The notes: generated by a model from the letters alone, not told the origin. A stretch of 64,000 nucleotides of DNA from Caulobacter segnis (GCF_029543125.1 NZ_JARQWW010000001.1:620001-684000), one strand, 5' to 3'; counted from the first letter of the stretch, positions 51,262 through 60,949 are shown. Numbers and translations are program-made.

Positions 51262-54200
51262 ATGGCCACCGACACCACCCCGCCGTCCGTCTTCGCTGTC
51301 ACCGTGCCCGAGAACGGCTCCTACAGGGCGGGCCAAACGCTGACCTTCGCCGTGACCTTCGATGAGGACATCATCGTCGTTGGCTCAGACGCCACGCTTG
51401 GCCTGAACATCGGCGGCGAGGCCAGGAATGCAGCTTACTCATACTCCGCCGGCCGGGTCGTCACCTTCACCTACACGGTTCAGGCAGGGGATACGGACGC
51501 CAACGGCATCTCGATCGGCGCGATCACTCTGGGCGCGGCGAGGATCCAGGATGCGGCGGGCAACGACGCTGCCCTGTCCTTGAGCGGGCGTGTGCCCTCC
51601 ACTGCGGCAATCCTCGTCGATACGACCGCCCCCGCCGCTGTGGGCGTCGCCGTGCCGGCGAACGGCGTCTACGTCGCCGGTCAATCCCTGGACTTCACCG
51701 TGGCGTTCGATGAGAACGTCACGGTCAACGGCGCCGACAGCACCCTGGGACTGACGATCGGCTCCGCAACGCGCAATGCGGCCTTCCATTCGAACTCGGG
51801 CAATACGGTCACCTACCGCTACACCCTGCAGGCAGGAGAAGTCGACACGGACGGCATTGTCGTCGGCTCCCTGGCGCTTGGCTCCTCGACCATCCGGGAC
51901 GCGGCCGGCAACAACGCTTCTCTTTTGCTTTCGAACGTGGGGGCGACGGGGAATGTTCGCGTCGACGCCAGCGTTCCCAGCGTCTCGGGCAACGTCAGCG
52001 TCCCGCCGGACAGCGTCTACGTGGCCGGCCAGACGCTTTTGTTCACGATCGCCTTTGACGAGAACCTGACAATCACGGGCACGACCAGCACGCTGGCCCT
52101 GACGATCGGCGGCGCCTTGCGCAGCGCCGCCTACGAAGAAAAGACCGCCAATTCGGTCACTTACGCCTATACAATCCAGGCCGGCGACCTGGACGCCGAC
52201 GGGATCACCATAAACGGGCTGGCGCTCAACGGCTCGACGATCCGGGACAGCGCGGGCAACAACGCCAATCTTTCCTTGACCGGCCACCTTCCCTCCATGA
52301 CCGGCGTGCGGGTGGACGCGGTCGCGCCAAGCGTTGCGATCACATCCAGCGCCGCCCAACTCAGACAGGGTCAAACGGCGACAATCACCTTCACCTTCAG
52401 CGAGACGCCCGTCGGGTTCTCGGCAGCGGACATCGTCGTCAGCGGTGGCGTCCTTGGCGGATTGTCCGGGAGCGGAAACGTCTACACCGCCACCTTCACC
52501 CCCACGGACGGGATCGATGGCGGCTCCGCGAGCATCACGATTGCGGCGAACAGCTTCACGGACGCCGCCGCAAACGGCAACAGCGCGGGCTTGTCCCCTT
52601 CGCTAAGCTTCGACACCCGGGCCCCGACCGCGCCGACCCTGGCCCTGGAGCCGGCCTCCGACACCGGCGCGTCCGTCTCGGACGGCGTTACGAACAACAC
52701 GCGTCCCACCCTGCGGGGACTTGCCGAGTCCGGCTCGACGGTCAGTCTTTATGACGGCCAGGGCAACGTCCTGGGGTCGACGACAGCCGTCAACGGCCAG
52801 TTCTCCGTCGCGCCCGTCCTGGCTCTGGCGCAGGGAGATCATACGATTACCGCTCACGCCGTGGACGGCGCGGGCAACGCTTCGGCCGTCAGCAACAGCG
52901 TCGACCTCACCATCGACACGACGGCTCCGACGGTCGCCATCACAAGCAATGTCTCTCAGCTGAAGGTCGGGGAGACGGCGGCCGTCACCTTCACCTTCAG
53001 CGAAGCGCCCGTTGGATTTTCCGCCGCGGACATCACCGTCATCGGCGGCACGCTGGGCGCGCTCAGTTCCGCCGGCGGCGACGGGCGGGTCTTTACGGCC
53101 GTGTTCACCCCCACCGCCGGGCAGAACGCCACAACGGCGAGCATCACGATCAGCGCCGCCTCCTACATGGACCTCGCCGGCAACAACGGCGGGAGCGGGA
53201 CCACGCCTGCGCTGACCTTCGACACTCTTGCGCCGGCGGCCCCGTCAAAGCCGAGCCTAACCTCCGTCAGCGACAGCGGAGCGCCCGACAACATCACCAA
53301 TATCGAGACGCCGACCTTCGTCGGCACGGCCGAAGCCGGAGCCTTGATCAAGCTCTTCGACACCGATGGCCTCACGCTTCTTGGCCAGGCGACGGCCAAC
53401 GGCCAGGGCGACTGGACGATCACGAGCTCAGCCTTGCAAGGCGGCCATACGGTCAAGGCCCAGGCGACCGATCTGGCGGGCAACACCTCGTCCCTGAGCG
53501 CGGGCCTTGCCCTGGTCGTCGATACGACGGCCCCGTCCGTCGCCATCACGTCCTCCAAGGCAGCCTTGGCGGTTGGAGAAACCGCTCTTTTGAGCTTCAC
53601 CTTCTCCGAGGCGGTCAGCGGCTTCACCATGGCCGATCTTGTGGCCACAGGCGGCACGCTCGGCACCTTGACCCCGACGGCCGACCCGAAGGTCTACAGC
53701 GTAGACTTCACTTACAACGGCTCGGCCGGACCGGGCGTGTCGATCGCCGCCGGCGCCTACACCGACGTCGCCGGCAACGCCAACCCGGCCGCCAGCCTGG
53801 CGTTGAGCGTGCTCCAACCTGCGCAGCCCGAGCCGCAACCGCCCCTGACCGCGCAGGAGATCCGCCAGACCTTCGCTTCGGCGGCGGGCTTTGCGCTCAA
53901 TTCCGACAAGGCGCTCGCCAGCAACATCACCCTGCCTGACGGCACGGTCGTGCCCAATCCGGCCTTCGAGACCGCCGTGCGCCTGGCGTCGCTTATCAGC
54001 CGGTTTGAGCTCGGCCTCATCAATCGCGACGCCCTGATCGACGGCGTGGTGGAACTGGCGGCCCCCACATCGGGGGTGGCGCTTTCGGCCTATCAGTTCT
54101 TCACCGGATCGACGCCGACGAAGGCCGGCATGGCCTGGCTGATCGACAGCCCCGCCAACGCAAACGACCTGACCGACCCCTATTACGCCCGCTTCAATGA

Positions 54201-54588
54201 GGTGAACCGCTTCATCAATTTTGCGGTCAATCTGGGGACCCGGGGCGAAGGCGCCGCCGCCTTCGAGGCGAAGTTCGGCGCGCTGGATTTCCAGGCGTCA
54301 GTGCGCCTGGCCTATGACATGATCATCGGCCTGGACACCGCTCGCGCTGCAGGCGTGAATGTGGACGCGGCGCTGGCCTGGATCGCCAGCCAGGAGGGCT
54401 ATTTCGACGCCTTCGCCGGCTCAGACCTCGGCGGCAAGGCGGCCATGATCGGCTACATCATGCAGGCCGGCTTCGAGGCCAAGGTGGGGCGCTACTACCA
54501 GGCATCCCACGGCTTCATTGAAGACAGCTTCGATGGATCGCCCGCCTACCAGGTCGACCTTGTGGGCGGTCAGCATTTGGGAACGTGA
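51262..54588 (+). CDS. Ig-like repeat surface protein with C-terminal RsaA-type LPS-anchor domain
   Basis: A 1,108-residue protein without signal peptide. Residues 1-355 are three ~115-residue repeats (each with VYVAGQ/FDE-type sequences); about 356-860 alternate two Ig-like modules, one with ITFTFSE..VGFSAADI (three copies) and one with TPT..GTAEAG/SLYDGQG (two copies). Residues about 870-1108 resemble the N-terminal domain of Caulobacter S-layer protein RsaA: AYQFFTG, NANDLTDPYY and NRFINFAVNL match in order. That domain in RsaA binds O-antigen LPS. The product is probably exported by a type I system and tethered to the cell surface. No RTX nonapeptides seen. Confidence 0.85.
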   Translation: MATDTTPPSVFAVTVPENGSYRAGQTLTFAVTFDEDIIVVGSDATLGLNIGGEARNAAYSYSAGRVVTFTYTVQAGDTDANGISIGAITLGAARIQDAAGNDAALSLSGRVPSTAAILVDTTAPAAVGVAVPANGVYVAGQSLDFTVAFDENVTVNGADSTLGLTIGSATRNAAFHSNSGNTVTYRYTLQAGEVDTDGIVVGSLALGSSTIRDAAGNNASLLLSNVGATGNVRVDASVPSVSGNVSVPPDSVYVAGQTLLFTIAFDENLTITGTTSTLALTIGGALRSAAYEEKTANSVTYAYTIQAGDLDADGITINGLALNGSTIRDSAGNNANLSLTGHLPSMTGVRVDAVAPSVAITSSAAQLRQGQTATITFTFSETPVGFSAADIVVSGGVLGGLSGSGNVYTATFTPTDGIDGGSASITIAANSFTDAAANGNSAGLSPSLSFDTRAPTAPTLALEPASDTGASVSDGVTNNTRPTLRGLAESGSTVSLYDGQGNVLGSTTAVNGQFSVAPVLALAQGDHTITAHAVDGAGNASAVSNSVDLTIDTTAPTVAITSNVSQLKVGETAAVTFTFSEAPVGFSAADITVIGGTLGALSSAGGDGRVFTAVFTPTAGQNATTASITISAASYMDLAGNNGGSGTTPALTFDTLAPAAPSKPSLTSVSDSGAPDNITNIETPTFVGTAEAGALIKLFDTDGLTLLGQATANGQGDWTITSSALQGGHTVKAQATDLAGNTSSLSAGLALVVDTTAPSVAITSSKAALAVGETALLSFTFSEAVSGFTMADLVATGGTLGTLTPTADPKVYSVDFTYNGSAGPGVSIAAGAYTDVAGNANPAASLALSVLQPAQPEPQPPLTAQEIRQTFASAAGFALNSDKALASNITLPDGTVVPNPAFETAVRLASLISRFELGLINRDALIDGVVELAAPTSGVALSAYQFFTGSTPTKAGMAWLIDSPANANDLTDPYYARFNEVNRFINFAVNLGTRGEGAAAFEAKFGALDFQASVRLAYDMIIGLDTARAAGVNVDAALAWIASQEGYFDAFAGSDLGGKAAMIGYIMQAGFEAKVGRYYQASHGFIEDSFDGSPAYQVDLVGGQHLGT

Positions 54589-54661
54589 TATCGCCGCCCC
54601 GCGCCGGGCCGCCAGGGAACCGGGAGGCTCCAGTCGGCTTCCCTTCCAAAAGGAGGACGCC

Positions 54662-54850
54662 ATGTCGGACGATAGAACCCGGGTCGGCGAGCCCGATCGC
54701 AGCTTCATCGCCATGGGCGAGGATCACGAAGTCCGCTACTGGAGCGGCAAATTCGGCGTCGATCGCGAGACGCTGCAGCGGGCGGTCGATCAGGTCGGCA
54801 ATAGCGCCGACGCCGTCGAGGAGTTCTTGCAGGGTCAGCGGGCGGGCTGA
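54662..54850 (+). CDS. DUF3606-family small protein
   Basis: A 62-residue protein behind AGGAGG. It matches the DUF3606 pattern (DRSFIAMGEDHEVRYWSGKFGV, then LQRAVDQVGNSADAV). Family function unknown; often near stress genes. Confidence 0.8.
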   Translation: MSDDRTRVGEPDRSFIAMGEDHEVRYWSGKFGVDRETLQRAVDQVGNSADAVEEFLQGQRAG

Positions 54851-54852
54851 CC

Positions 54853-55119
54853 ATGCCCCTGGAGCCCATCAAGATCACGCATCGCGGCCAGACCTGGAAC
54901 GGTCAGTGGTCCATGCGCGGCCGGGCGCTTCATATCGACAGCGCCTACGGCTCCCTCACCACCGACCCGCGTCGACGACGGCCCAAGCTTGTCGCCGCAG
55001 AAGCCCTCACCGAGCTGGTGGAGACCTGGCGCCGATCCACCGCTTCGCCTGTGCGGCCGACGACGGATCTGGCTGGGAGAAAATCGCGCAAGCAAGGTGG
55101 GCCGCCCGCAGGGGGATAA
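54853..55119 (+). CDS. Small hypothetical protein
   Basis: An 88-residue basic protein starting two bases after the DUF3606 stop, with ITHRGQTWNGQWSMRGRALH in its N-terminal half. Not recognised; probably co-transcribed with the preceding gene. Confidence 0.6.
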   Translation: MPLEPIKITHRGQTWNGQWSMRGRALHIDSAYGSLTTDPRRRRPKLVAAEALTELVETWRRSTASPVRPTTDLAGRKSRKQGGPPAGG

Positions 55120-55265
55120 GTTACGGACGGCCCAACAGCGCGGCTCAATGACACGCCGCATGGTAACGCTTGTTTTCAGCCGTGGTTCCATAACAAACGG
55201 CGCCTAAGACAACGCCGGCCGCGCCTCCTGTGGACCGGCCCCGCCGGGCCAAATACGCTGCTCGC

Positions 55266-55826
55266 ATGTGCAATGAGATCAAGCGCAAGAAGGACATCGG
55301 CCAGGTGATCGGGGAAGCCGGCACGCTTGGCCTGCCGCTGACCTGGGCCGAGGCCCATCACGCCACCAACCGCCATCCGGACGACTCCATCAGGATCACC
55401 GACCGCACCGAAATCATCCGGCCGGCCCCGGCTGGTGGTGAACTGCAGGTCCTGCCCTGGTCCTGGAAGGGCGCGCACGGCGCGCCTGTGTTCAACTTCC
55501 GCTCCGAAGGCCGCACTTTCGCCCGCGAGGCCCGCTGCCTCGTCCCGATCACCCACTTCTACGAGTTCGGCGAAGGCAAGCCGCCCAAGCCGAAGTTCGA
55601 GTTCTCGGCGGTGGGCGACGCCCCCTTCGGCATTGCGGGCATAGTCCGTGAGGGGGCCTTCACCTTGCTCACCTGCGAGCCTGGCGCGGATGTGGCGCCC
55701 TACCACAAGCGCCAGGTCGTTCTCCTCTTCGGGGATCAGATGGTCGACTGGCTGCATGGCGGCGCAGAAGCTGATCTGCTCTTGCCAACGCCTGCGGGCC
55801 GCCTTCAGGTCGAACGGGTGCGATGA
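55266..55826 (+). CDS. SOS-response-associated peptidase (SRAP, YedK/HMCES family)
   Basis: A 186-residue protein that crosslinks to abasic sites in single-stranded DNA through its N-terminal cysteine. Start at ATG 55266 gives MCNEIKRK, with the essential Cys2; the conserved glutamate is in HFYEFGEG and the histidine in APYHKRQVV. Earlier in-frame start at 55230 would bury Cys2 and is rejected. It is slightly shorter than the ~220-residue family average. Confidence 0.9.
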   Translation: MCNEIKRKKDIGQVIGEAGTLGLPLTWAEAHHATNRHPDDSIRITDRTEIIRPAPAGGELQVLPWSWKGAHGAPVFNFRSEGRTFAREARCLVPITHFYEFGEGKPPKPKFEFSAVGDAPFGIAGIVREGAFTLLTCEPGADVAPYHKRQVVLLFGDQMVDWLHGGAEADLLLPTPAGRLQVERVR

Positions 55827-55977
55827 AGCAGCATCTCGCAAAGTCCGCGATGTTGATCGTGGTGACGCTTGCCGACTTGCTTCGGCGGCCACCGGCTCCG
55901 AACGCCCGATGAGTGCTGACGCCGCGGCGTTCGGGTTCGACGCACGCCGCGATGGCGCCGCCTTCCAAGCCGCCGCT

Positions 55978-56022
55978 CAAGGGGGACGGCCCGCATAGGT
56001 CACCCATGCGGGCCTGCCCTTG
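55978..56022. terminator. Candidate terminator hairpin after the SDR gene
   Basis: Inner stem GGCCCGCAT/ATGCGGGCC (55988-55996, 56006-56014) and outer CAAGGG/CCCTTG (55978-55983, 56017-56022), directly after the SDR stop. No T-run. The rest of 55827-55977 shows no gene. Confidence 0.55.
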
Positions 56023-56024
56023 GG

Positions 56025-56765
56025 TCAGGTCATCTGACCGCCGTCGACATTGAGGATCGTGCCGGTGATGTGCCGGGCCGCGGGGCTCGCCAGGAAAACC
56101 ACGGCAGCGGCCACATCCGCCGGCTCGCCGAAGCGCCCGAGCGGCGACAGAGAGCGCTGGAAGTCAGCGGCCTCACCGTCGGCGGGATTCATCTCGGTGT
56201 TGGTCGAGCCGGGCTGCACGAGATTGACCGTGATGTCGCGCGGCCCAAGCTCACGGGCGAGGCCTCGGTTGAAGGACTGAAGCGCCGACTTGGTCATGTA
56301 GTAGACCGATCCGGGCTCGCCCACGATGCGGTCGGCGCCGGCCGATCCGATCGAGATGATGCGCCCGCCCGCCTTCAGGTGAGGGATGGCGGCCTGCGCG
56401 GCCAGGATGGGCCCGCGCACATTGACCGCGAACATCTCGTCGATTTCCCTGGCGCTGATGTCGGCGATCAGGTTGTAGTGAACGATGGCGGCGTTGTTCA
56501 CGAGGATGTCGAGGCCGCCCAGAGCGCCCACGGTCTCGTCGACCGACCTTTTGACGGCGGCGGGGTCGGCGCTGTCTGCCCGGATGGCCACAGCCTTGCG
56601 CCCTTTGGCCTCGATCGCCTTGACGACCCGGGCGGCGCGGTCGGCAGAGCCCGAATAGGTGATTGCGACATCTGCGCCCGCATCAGCCAGGGCGGTTGCG
56701 ATCGCAGCGCCGATGCCTCGCGATCCGCCGGTGACCAGGGCGCGTTTACCGTTCAGGTCGATCAT
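56025..56765 (-). CDS. SDR-family oxidoreductase
   Basis: A 246-residue short-chain dehydrogenase: cofactor motif VTGGSRGIGAA, NNAA, catalytic serine in IISIGSAGA and YYMTKSAL (YxxxK). NADP preference is likely from the ring of basic residues after the first strand. Start at ATG 56763-56765. Divergent from a TetR gene with two matching operators between, so probably its target. Confidence 0.9.
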   Translation of the reverse strand: MIDLNGKRALVTGGSRGIGAAIATALADAGADVAITYSGSADRAARVVKAIEAKGRKAVAIRADSADPAAVKRSVDETVGALGGLDILVNNAAIVHYNLIADISAREIDEMFAVNVRGPILAAQAAIPHLKAGGRIISIGSAGADRIVGEPGSVYYMTKSALQSFNRGLARELGPRDITVNLVQPGSTNTEMNPADGEAADFQRSLSPLGRFGEPADVAAAVVFLASPAARHITGTILNVDGGQMT

Positions 56766-56775
56766 GATTGCACCA

Positions 56776-56853
56776 TTTATGCAGTGATTGATGCACAATA
56801 GGTAGGGCGTTGATTTTCGGGGTCAATAGATTTATACAGCGTTCGATGCACAA
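56776..56853. promoter_or_regulatory. Two operator copies between SDR and TetR genes
   Basis: TTTATGCAGTGATTGATGCA(CAA) at 56776-56798 and TTTATACAGCGTTCGATGCA(CAA) at 56831-56853, direct repeats 55 bases apart. Each contains T[AG]CA-N8-TGCA. The second overlaps the TetR start codon, which fits autorepression. Confidence 0.7.
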
Positions 56854-57508
56854 AGATGATGCTGAGCAGTCCGGCGACCTGACCCTGAGGCGCTCTCGCG
56901 GGCGGCCAAGGGCGTTCGACCGTACAGCGGCGCTCGATGCGGCCACGACCCTGTTCTGGACTAACGGCTATGAAGCCACCTCCATTTCGGACCTGACCGA
57001 GGCCATGGGCATCGGCGCCAAGAGCCTCTATGCGGCCTTCGGATCGAAGGACGCGCTCTTCACCGAGGCGCTGCACCATTACGTGCGCAAGTATGGCGGT
57101 CTGGCCTGGGATCGCGCGCGTGAGGCGCCGACGGCGCGCGAAGCGGCGTCCGCCTTCCTCTATGACTCCGCCGCCGCCCTCTCGGGATCGGTCTGCGACA
57201 TGCCGCGCGGCTGCATGGCGACCATCGCTTCATTGGGCTGTGAAGGCCTTGCAGCGGTGGGCGAGTTCGCTGCGTCCATCGAGACCACGTTTCAGCGTCT
57301 TGAGGCGCGCCTGAAGAAGGGCGTCGACGACGGCGACCTGCCCCCGTCCGTCGACGTGGCGCAGCTGGCGCGGTTCGTGGAGACGGTGCAGAGCGGCATG
57401 TCGGTCAAGGCGCGCAACGGCGCGGACCGCGCCGAGCTTGAGGGCGTGGCCAAGGTCGCCATGGCCGGCTGGGATGGCATCGTCAGGGCCGCGAACGCCG
57501 AAGGCTGA
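56846..57508 (+). CDS. TetR-family regulator
   Basis: A 220-residue repressor. The helix-turn-helix is GRPRAFDRTAALDAA, TSISDLTEAMGIGAKSLYAAFGSK; the C-terminal part resembles the TetR_C group of YdeS/AcrR-like regulators with a CxMxRGCM sequence. Start at ATG 56846; upstream TTG at 56810 runs through the operator and is rejected. Confidence 0.9.
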   Translation: MHKDDAEQSGDLTLRRSRGRPRAFDRTAALDAATTLFWTNGYEATSISDLTEAMGIGAKSLYAAFGSKDALFTEALHHYVRKYGGLAWDRAREAPTAREAASAFLYDSAAALSGSVCDMPRGCMATIASLGCEGLAAVGEFAASIETTFQRLEARLKKGVDDGDLPPSVDVAQLARFVETVQSGMSVKARNGADRAELEGVAKVAMAGWDGIVRAANAEG

Positions 57509-57544
57509 CCGCCAGGGGCGCGTCTCGTCGCCTTCGAATGCCCG

Positions 57545-58276
57545 TCAGTCGACGACGGGCCTCAGCAGGTAGGTAAACACGGCGCGATCCTCTCCGGTCA
57601 TGCCCCGCATGTAGTGCGCAAGGCACTCCGGGTCACTCTCGACCGACCGCACGACGCCTGCGGCCGTCAGCCGGTCATCGATGGACTTCAGCCTGGCGGA
57701 CCAGGTCGCCGCGCCAAGGGGTTGGTCCACCATCCTGGCTTCGCGACCGCGGACGAACCTGACGGTGTATTCGACGCCGTAGCTGGGCCCCTCGTCGGAC
57801 GTGCGGTCCGTGCGACATCCGCCGACAATCTCGGTCGCCTGCTCCCAGGCCTGCCGCGCTTTCAGCGCGCCGCCGCTGAACCACTGCGCTTCGGTCGGGG
57901 TCGCCACACCAAAACGGCGCCCTCCGATCGCAAGCGCGGTCAACGCCTGCACGACCAGCACTACGACGCATCCAAGGACGACGAGGATGCGTCCGGCCGC
58001 AGTCAGGTTCGGCACGAGCCGGCGATAGCGAAGGCCAAACGCACCCGGCACAGTGAACATGGGCAGCGCAATCGCAATGGCCCCAAGAAGGCCTTCCCAG
58101 CCCTCCCTGCGCCACCAGACAATCATGCCCGAAACCCGCAGGGCCGCGGCCGTCTCGCGTCTGAGCGCAATGCCGTCCGTCCAGCGAACGATCAAGAAGG
58201 CCGTAAACGCCAGGACGAAGGCGAGAGCGATGCCGACAAACCGCCAAGCGATATGATCTTCGCGGTCGCTGATCAT
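57545..58276 (-). CDS. Membrane protein of unknown function
   Basis: A 243-residue protein with three hydrophobic segments (about residues 10-30, 62-78 and 94-114) and a soluble C-terminal half containing a few cysteines (GGCRTDRT, DPECLAHY). Not recognised. Confidence 0.65.
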   Translation of the reverse strand: MISDREDHIAWRFVGIALAFVLAFTAFLIVRWTDGIALRRETAAALRVSGMIVWWRREGWEGLLGAIAIALPMFTVPGAFGLRYRRLVPNLTAAGRILVVLGCVVVLVVQALTALAIGGRRFGVATPTEAQWFSGGALKARQAWEQATEIVGGCRTDRTSDEGPSYGVEYTVRFVRGREARMVDQPLGAATWSARLKSIDDRLTAAGVVRSVESDPECLAHYMRGMTGEDRAVFTYLLRPVVD

Positions 58277-58330
58277 CGATGGGCGCAGCGCCCCGCAGCC
58301 AAAGCCGCACCCGGCGGCCTCAACTGGCGC

Positions 58331-58909
58331 CTATCCGCCAAAGCTGCCGGCTCTCAGGCCAAAGCCGCCCCGGCTGCGGGCCGTCGAGCGCTGACCGTCC
58401 GCGTAGGCCCGCCGCTCTTCGGCGCTGGAGCCTCCAGCTCCGTAGCCGTAATAGCCGCCGCCCCCTCCTGATCCCCCGCCGCCCTGCTCCTCCTCTGTGC
58501 GCCGGGTCTCGCTGCGGTACCGGTAGACCGGCGTGCCGCCATAGCGGCCGTCGAGCATCTGGCCGATCACAAAGCCCGTAAGCAGGGGTGCAAAGTAGCT
58601 GCCGCCCGAAGCTTGGCGCTCCAGGCACTGCCTGTCGCCATGCACCTCCTCGCAGCTCTTCCTGTCCCAGTAGCGAGAGCCGTTCTCCAGGTCGGCGCGC
58701 ACCGCCTGCTCGTGCGCCTGCCTGCAGGCGGCCTCCTCGGCGCCTGGATCCACGAGGCATTGCTCAACCGTGGTGTAGCGGCGCGGCGCAGCCTCGGTCG
58801 TCTCCCATTCGGCGACGGCGCCGGGATTGACCCTGGGGCCGCATGCGGTGGCCATAAGACTGGCGCTGGCCATGACCGTCGTCAGGCGAAGAGTCGATGA
58901 GCGCTTCAT
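58331..58909 (-). CDS. DUF1190 (YgiB-like) lipoprotein
   Basis: A 192-residue protein with lipobox (MATAC), conserved cysteine pairs in the DUF1190 pattern (QCLVDP, ACRQAHEQAV, SCEEVHGDRQC) and a glycine/tyrosine-rich tail. Forms a conserved neighbourhood with DUF350 and glutathionylspermidine-synthase-like genes, as here. Function unknown; cell-envelope location inferred from the lipobox. Confidence 0.87.
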   Translation of the reverse strand: MKRSSTLRLTTVMASASLMATACGPRVNPGAVAEWETTEAAPRRYTTVEQCLVDPGAEEAACRQAHEQAVRADLENGSRYWDRKSCEEVHGDRQCLERQASGGSYFAPLLTGFVIGQMLDGRYGGTPVYRYRSETRRTEEEQGGGGSGGGGGYYGYGAGGSSAEERRAYADGQRSTARSRGGFGLRAGSFGG

Positions 58910-58915
58910 GAGGGC

Positions 58916-59329
58916 TCAGGCGCTCATGCAGGCGGCGTTGAGAAGGCCGACGGCCAGCGACAGGGTCGCAAGATAGATCGCCGCGGCGATCTGGCCGTCC
59001 TCGATACGCGCCTTCACGTCCGGCAGGAGCACCAGGCGCACAAGCGTGAAAACCAGAATCTGGACACCCCCCGAGACCAAGGCCCAGGCGCAGAACTCCA
59101 CCAGGCTGACCGTGTGGTTCAGGGCCGAGACCAGCGGCATGACATAGCCGAGGATGGCCCCCGCCAGAGCGATCGCGGCGGCGATGTTTCCCTGCCGGAT
59201 CAGGGCCCGCTCATTGTAGGGCGTGACCAGCTGATAGATGAACTTGAAGAGCCCGGTGAACAGCCCGGCCGCGGCGAAGGCCAGGGCGAAAGCAGCCACG
59301 CCCGTGGTGAACCCAGTCAGATCAAACAT
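58916..59329 (-). CDS. DUF350 (YjfL-like) membrane protein
   Basis: A 137-residue inner-membrane protein with four hydrophobic helices (residues 8-30, 47-70, 80-105, 115-135). Pattern TPYNERALIRQGNIAAAIALAG fits DUF350. Start at ATG 59327-59329; the upstream frame to 59407 overlaps the divergent promoter. Six bases before the DUF1190 gene. Confidence 0.87.
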   Translation of the reverse strand: MFDLTGFTTGVAAFALAFAAAGLFTGLFKFIYQLVTPYNERALIRQGNIAAAIALAGAILGYVMPLVSALNHTVSLVEFCAWALVSGGVQILVFTLVRLVLLPDVKARIEDGQIAAAIYLATLSLAVGLLNAACMSA

Positions 59330-59500
59330 AACGCCCCCGCGTCGACAACGTATGCGCCGACGCATTTTCCTTGTGGAACAAGGCAAGGCGACGCAGAACC
59401 TGCGCACAACTATAGGGTGCTTCGGGCGCAGCTCGTCAACGGTTCAGTGGAGCTGATGACGACCCGCAGAAGCGAGCATCCGGGACAGGAAGGGACCTGC

Positions 59501-60664
59501 ATGCGGCGCCTGCCGATCGAGGAGCGAGCCGACTGGCGATCCGCAGCCGAGGCCATCGGCTTTGTTTTCCATCACATGGACGGGCGCCGCTACTGGGATG
59601 AGCGGGCGTACTACGCCTTCACCCTCGAGCAGGTCGAGACCGACCTGGAGCCGGCGGCGCAGACGTTGCACGCCATGTGCCTCGAGCTCGTCGCCGAGGC
59701 CTGCGCCAGTGAGCGGCTCATGGAGCGTCTGGCCATTCCCCGGATGGCCTGGGATCTTGTCGCCGCGTCTTTTGGCGCCGATGAGCCCAGCCTCTACGGG
59801 CGGTTCGACTTCGCCTATGACGGAGCCGGCCCGCCCAAGCTCTACGAGTACAACGCCGACACGCCGACCTCTGTCTTCGAGGCCTCGGTCGTGCAGTGGC
59901 TCTGGCTCGAGGACCAGATCAGGGCTAGGCGCCTCCCGGCCCATGCCGACCAGTTCAACAGCCTCCATGAAAAGCTCGTCGCGCGCCTCGGCGGACTCGT
60001 GCCGCCCGCAAGCACCCTCACCTTCACCTGCGTCGAGGACGCCGTGGAGGATCGGCAGACCGTCCGCTACCTGGAGGACGCCGCCGCTCAGGCCGGACTT
60101 CGCACGAGGTTCACCGATATTGCGCGCATCGGCGTCGATGACCACGACCGCTTCGTGGACGCCGAAGACTATGTGATTCAGACGCTCTTCAAGCTCTATC
60201 CGTGGGAAGACCTGTTTAGGGAGCCGTACGCCTTCAACATCGCCGCCTCCGGTACCCGGTTCATCGAGCCGGCCTGGAAGGCGGTCTTGTCCAACAAGGC
60301 GATCCTGCCGCTCCTGTGGGAGCGCCACCCGGGTCATCCCAATCTGCTGCCGGCCTTCTTCGACGACGACCCGAAAGCTGCGAGCCTGGGCGTCTCGTTC
60401 GTCCGCAAGCCCTTCTTCTCACGTGAAGGCGCCAACATCGAGCTGGTGGAGGATGGCCGCGGCGAGGCGGTCCTCGATCAGGGCTACGGCGCCGAAGGGC
60501 ATGTCCGGCAGGCCCTTCATCCCTTGCCGCGCTTCGATGCAGGCTATCCGGTGATCGGAGCCTGGATGGTCGGCGATGAGGCCGCCGGCATCGGCGTGCG
60601 CGAGGACGATCTTCGCGTAACGCAGGACCGCTCACGCTTCGTGCCGCACGCCATTGTCGATTAA
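59501..60664 (+). CDS. Glutathionylspermidine-synthase-family ATP-grasp protein (YgiC/YjfC-like)
   Basis: A 387-residue protein of normal family length. ATP-grasp hallmarks include GRFDFAYDG, KLYEYNADTPTS, FKLYPWEDLF and KPFFSREGANIELV. Family members resemble the synthetase half of glutathionylspermidine synthase but lack proven activity. Divergent from the DUF350/DUF1190 pair, completing the YgiB/YjfL/YgiC-type set. Start at ATG 59501 behind AGGAAGGGA. The gap to 60949 has no gene that I can support. Confidence 0.9.
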   Translation: MRRLPIEERADWRSAAEAIGFVFHHMDGRRYWDERAYYAFTLEQVETDLEPAAQTLHAMCLELVAEACASERLMERLAIPRMAWDLVAASFGADEPSLYGRFDFAYDGAGPPKLYEYNADTPTSVFEASVVQWLWLEDQIRARRLPAHADQFNSLHEKLVARLGGLVPPASTLTFTCVEDAVEDRQTVRYLEDAAAQAGLRTRFTDIARIGVDDHDRFVDAEDYVIQTLFKLYPWEDLFREPYAFNIAASGTRFIEPAWKAVLSNKAILPLLWERHPGHPNLLPAFFDDDPKAASLGVSFVRKPFFSREGANIELVEDGRGEAVLDQGYGAEGHVRQALHPLPRFDAGYPVIGAWMVGDEAAGIGVREDDLRVTQDRSRFVPHAIVD

Positions 60665-60949
60665 GGCGCTCAACGCCCAACTCGAGCGTGGTTATGCGCT
60701 GGATTTGCGGGCGGCGCCTTGTGGCGTTCGCGCAACATTCGCCGTGCCGGTCCGGCAAGTCCGCGTCGCTGCCGCAAACGTCGAGGCGGACAGCGAAGAG
60801 CTCCACATCGATCCTTGGTGCGAACGGGGCTGGCCCAGCCGATAGCGGTCAGCCGTGGCATCTCTCCACGCTGATCGCCGCCCGATCGCGGAACCTGTGA
60901 GCTCTGCTCGGTTTAACTTGGCAGCATCCGCCCACGAGGAGACACGCCC

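Noticed and set aside
51262-54588. RTX calcium-binding repeats in the Ig-like protein
   Set aside because: GG-x-G-x-D nonapeptides are not present; the repeats are Ig-like.
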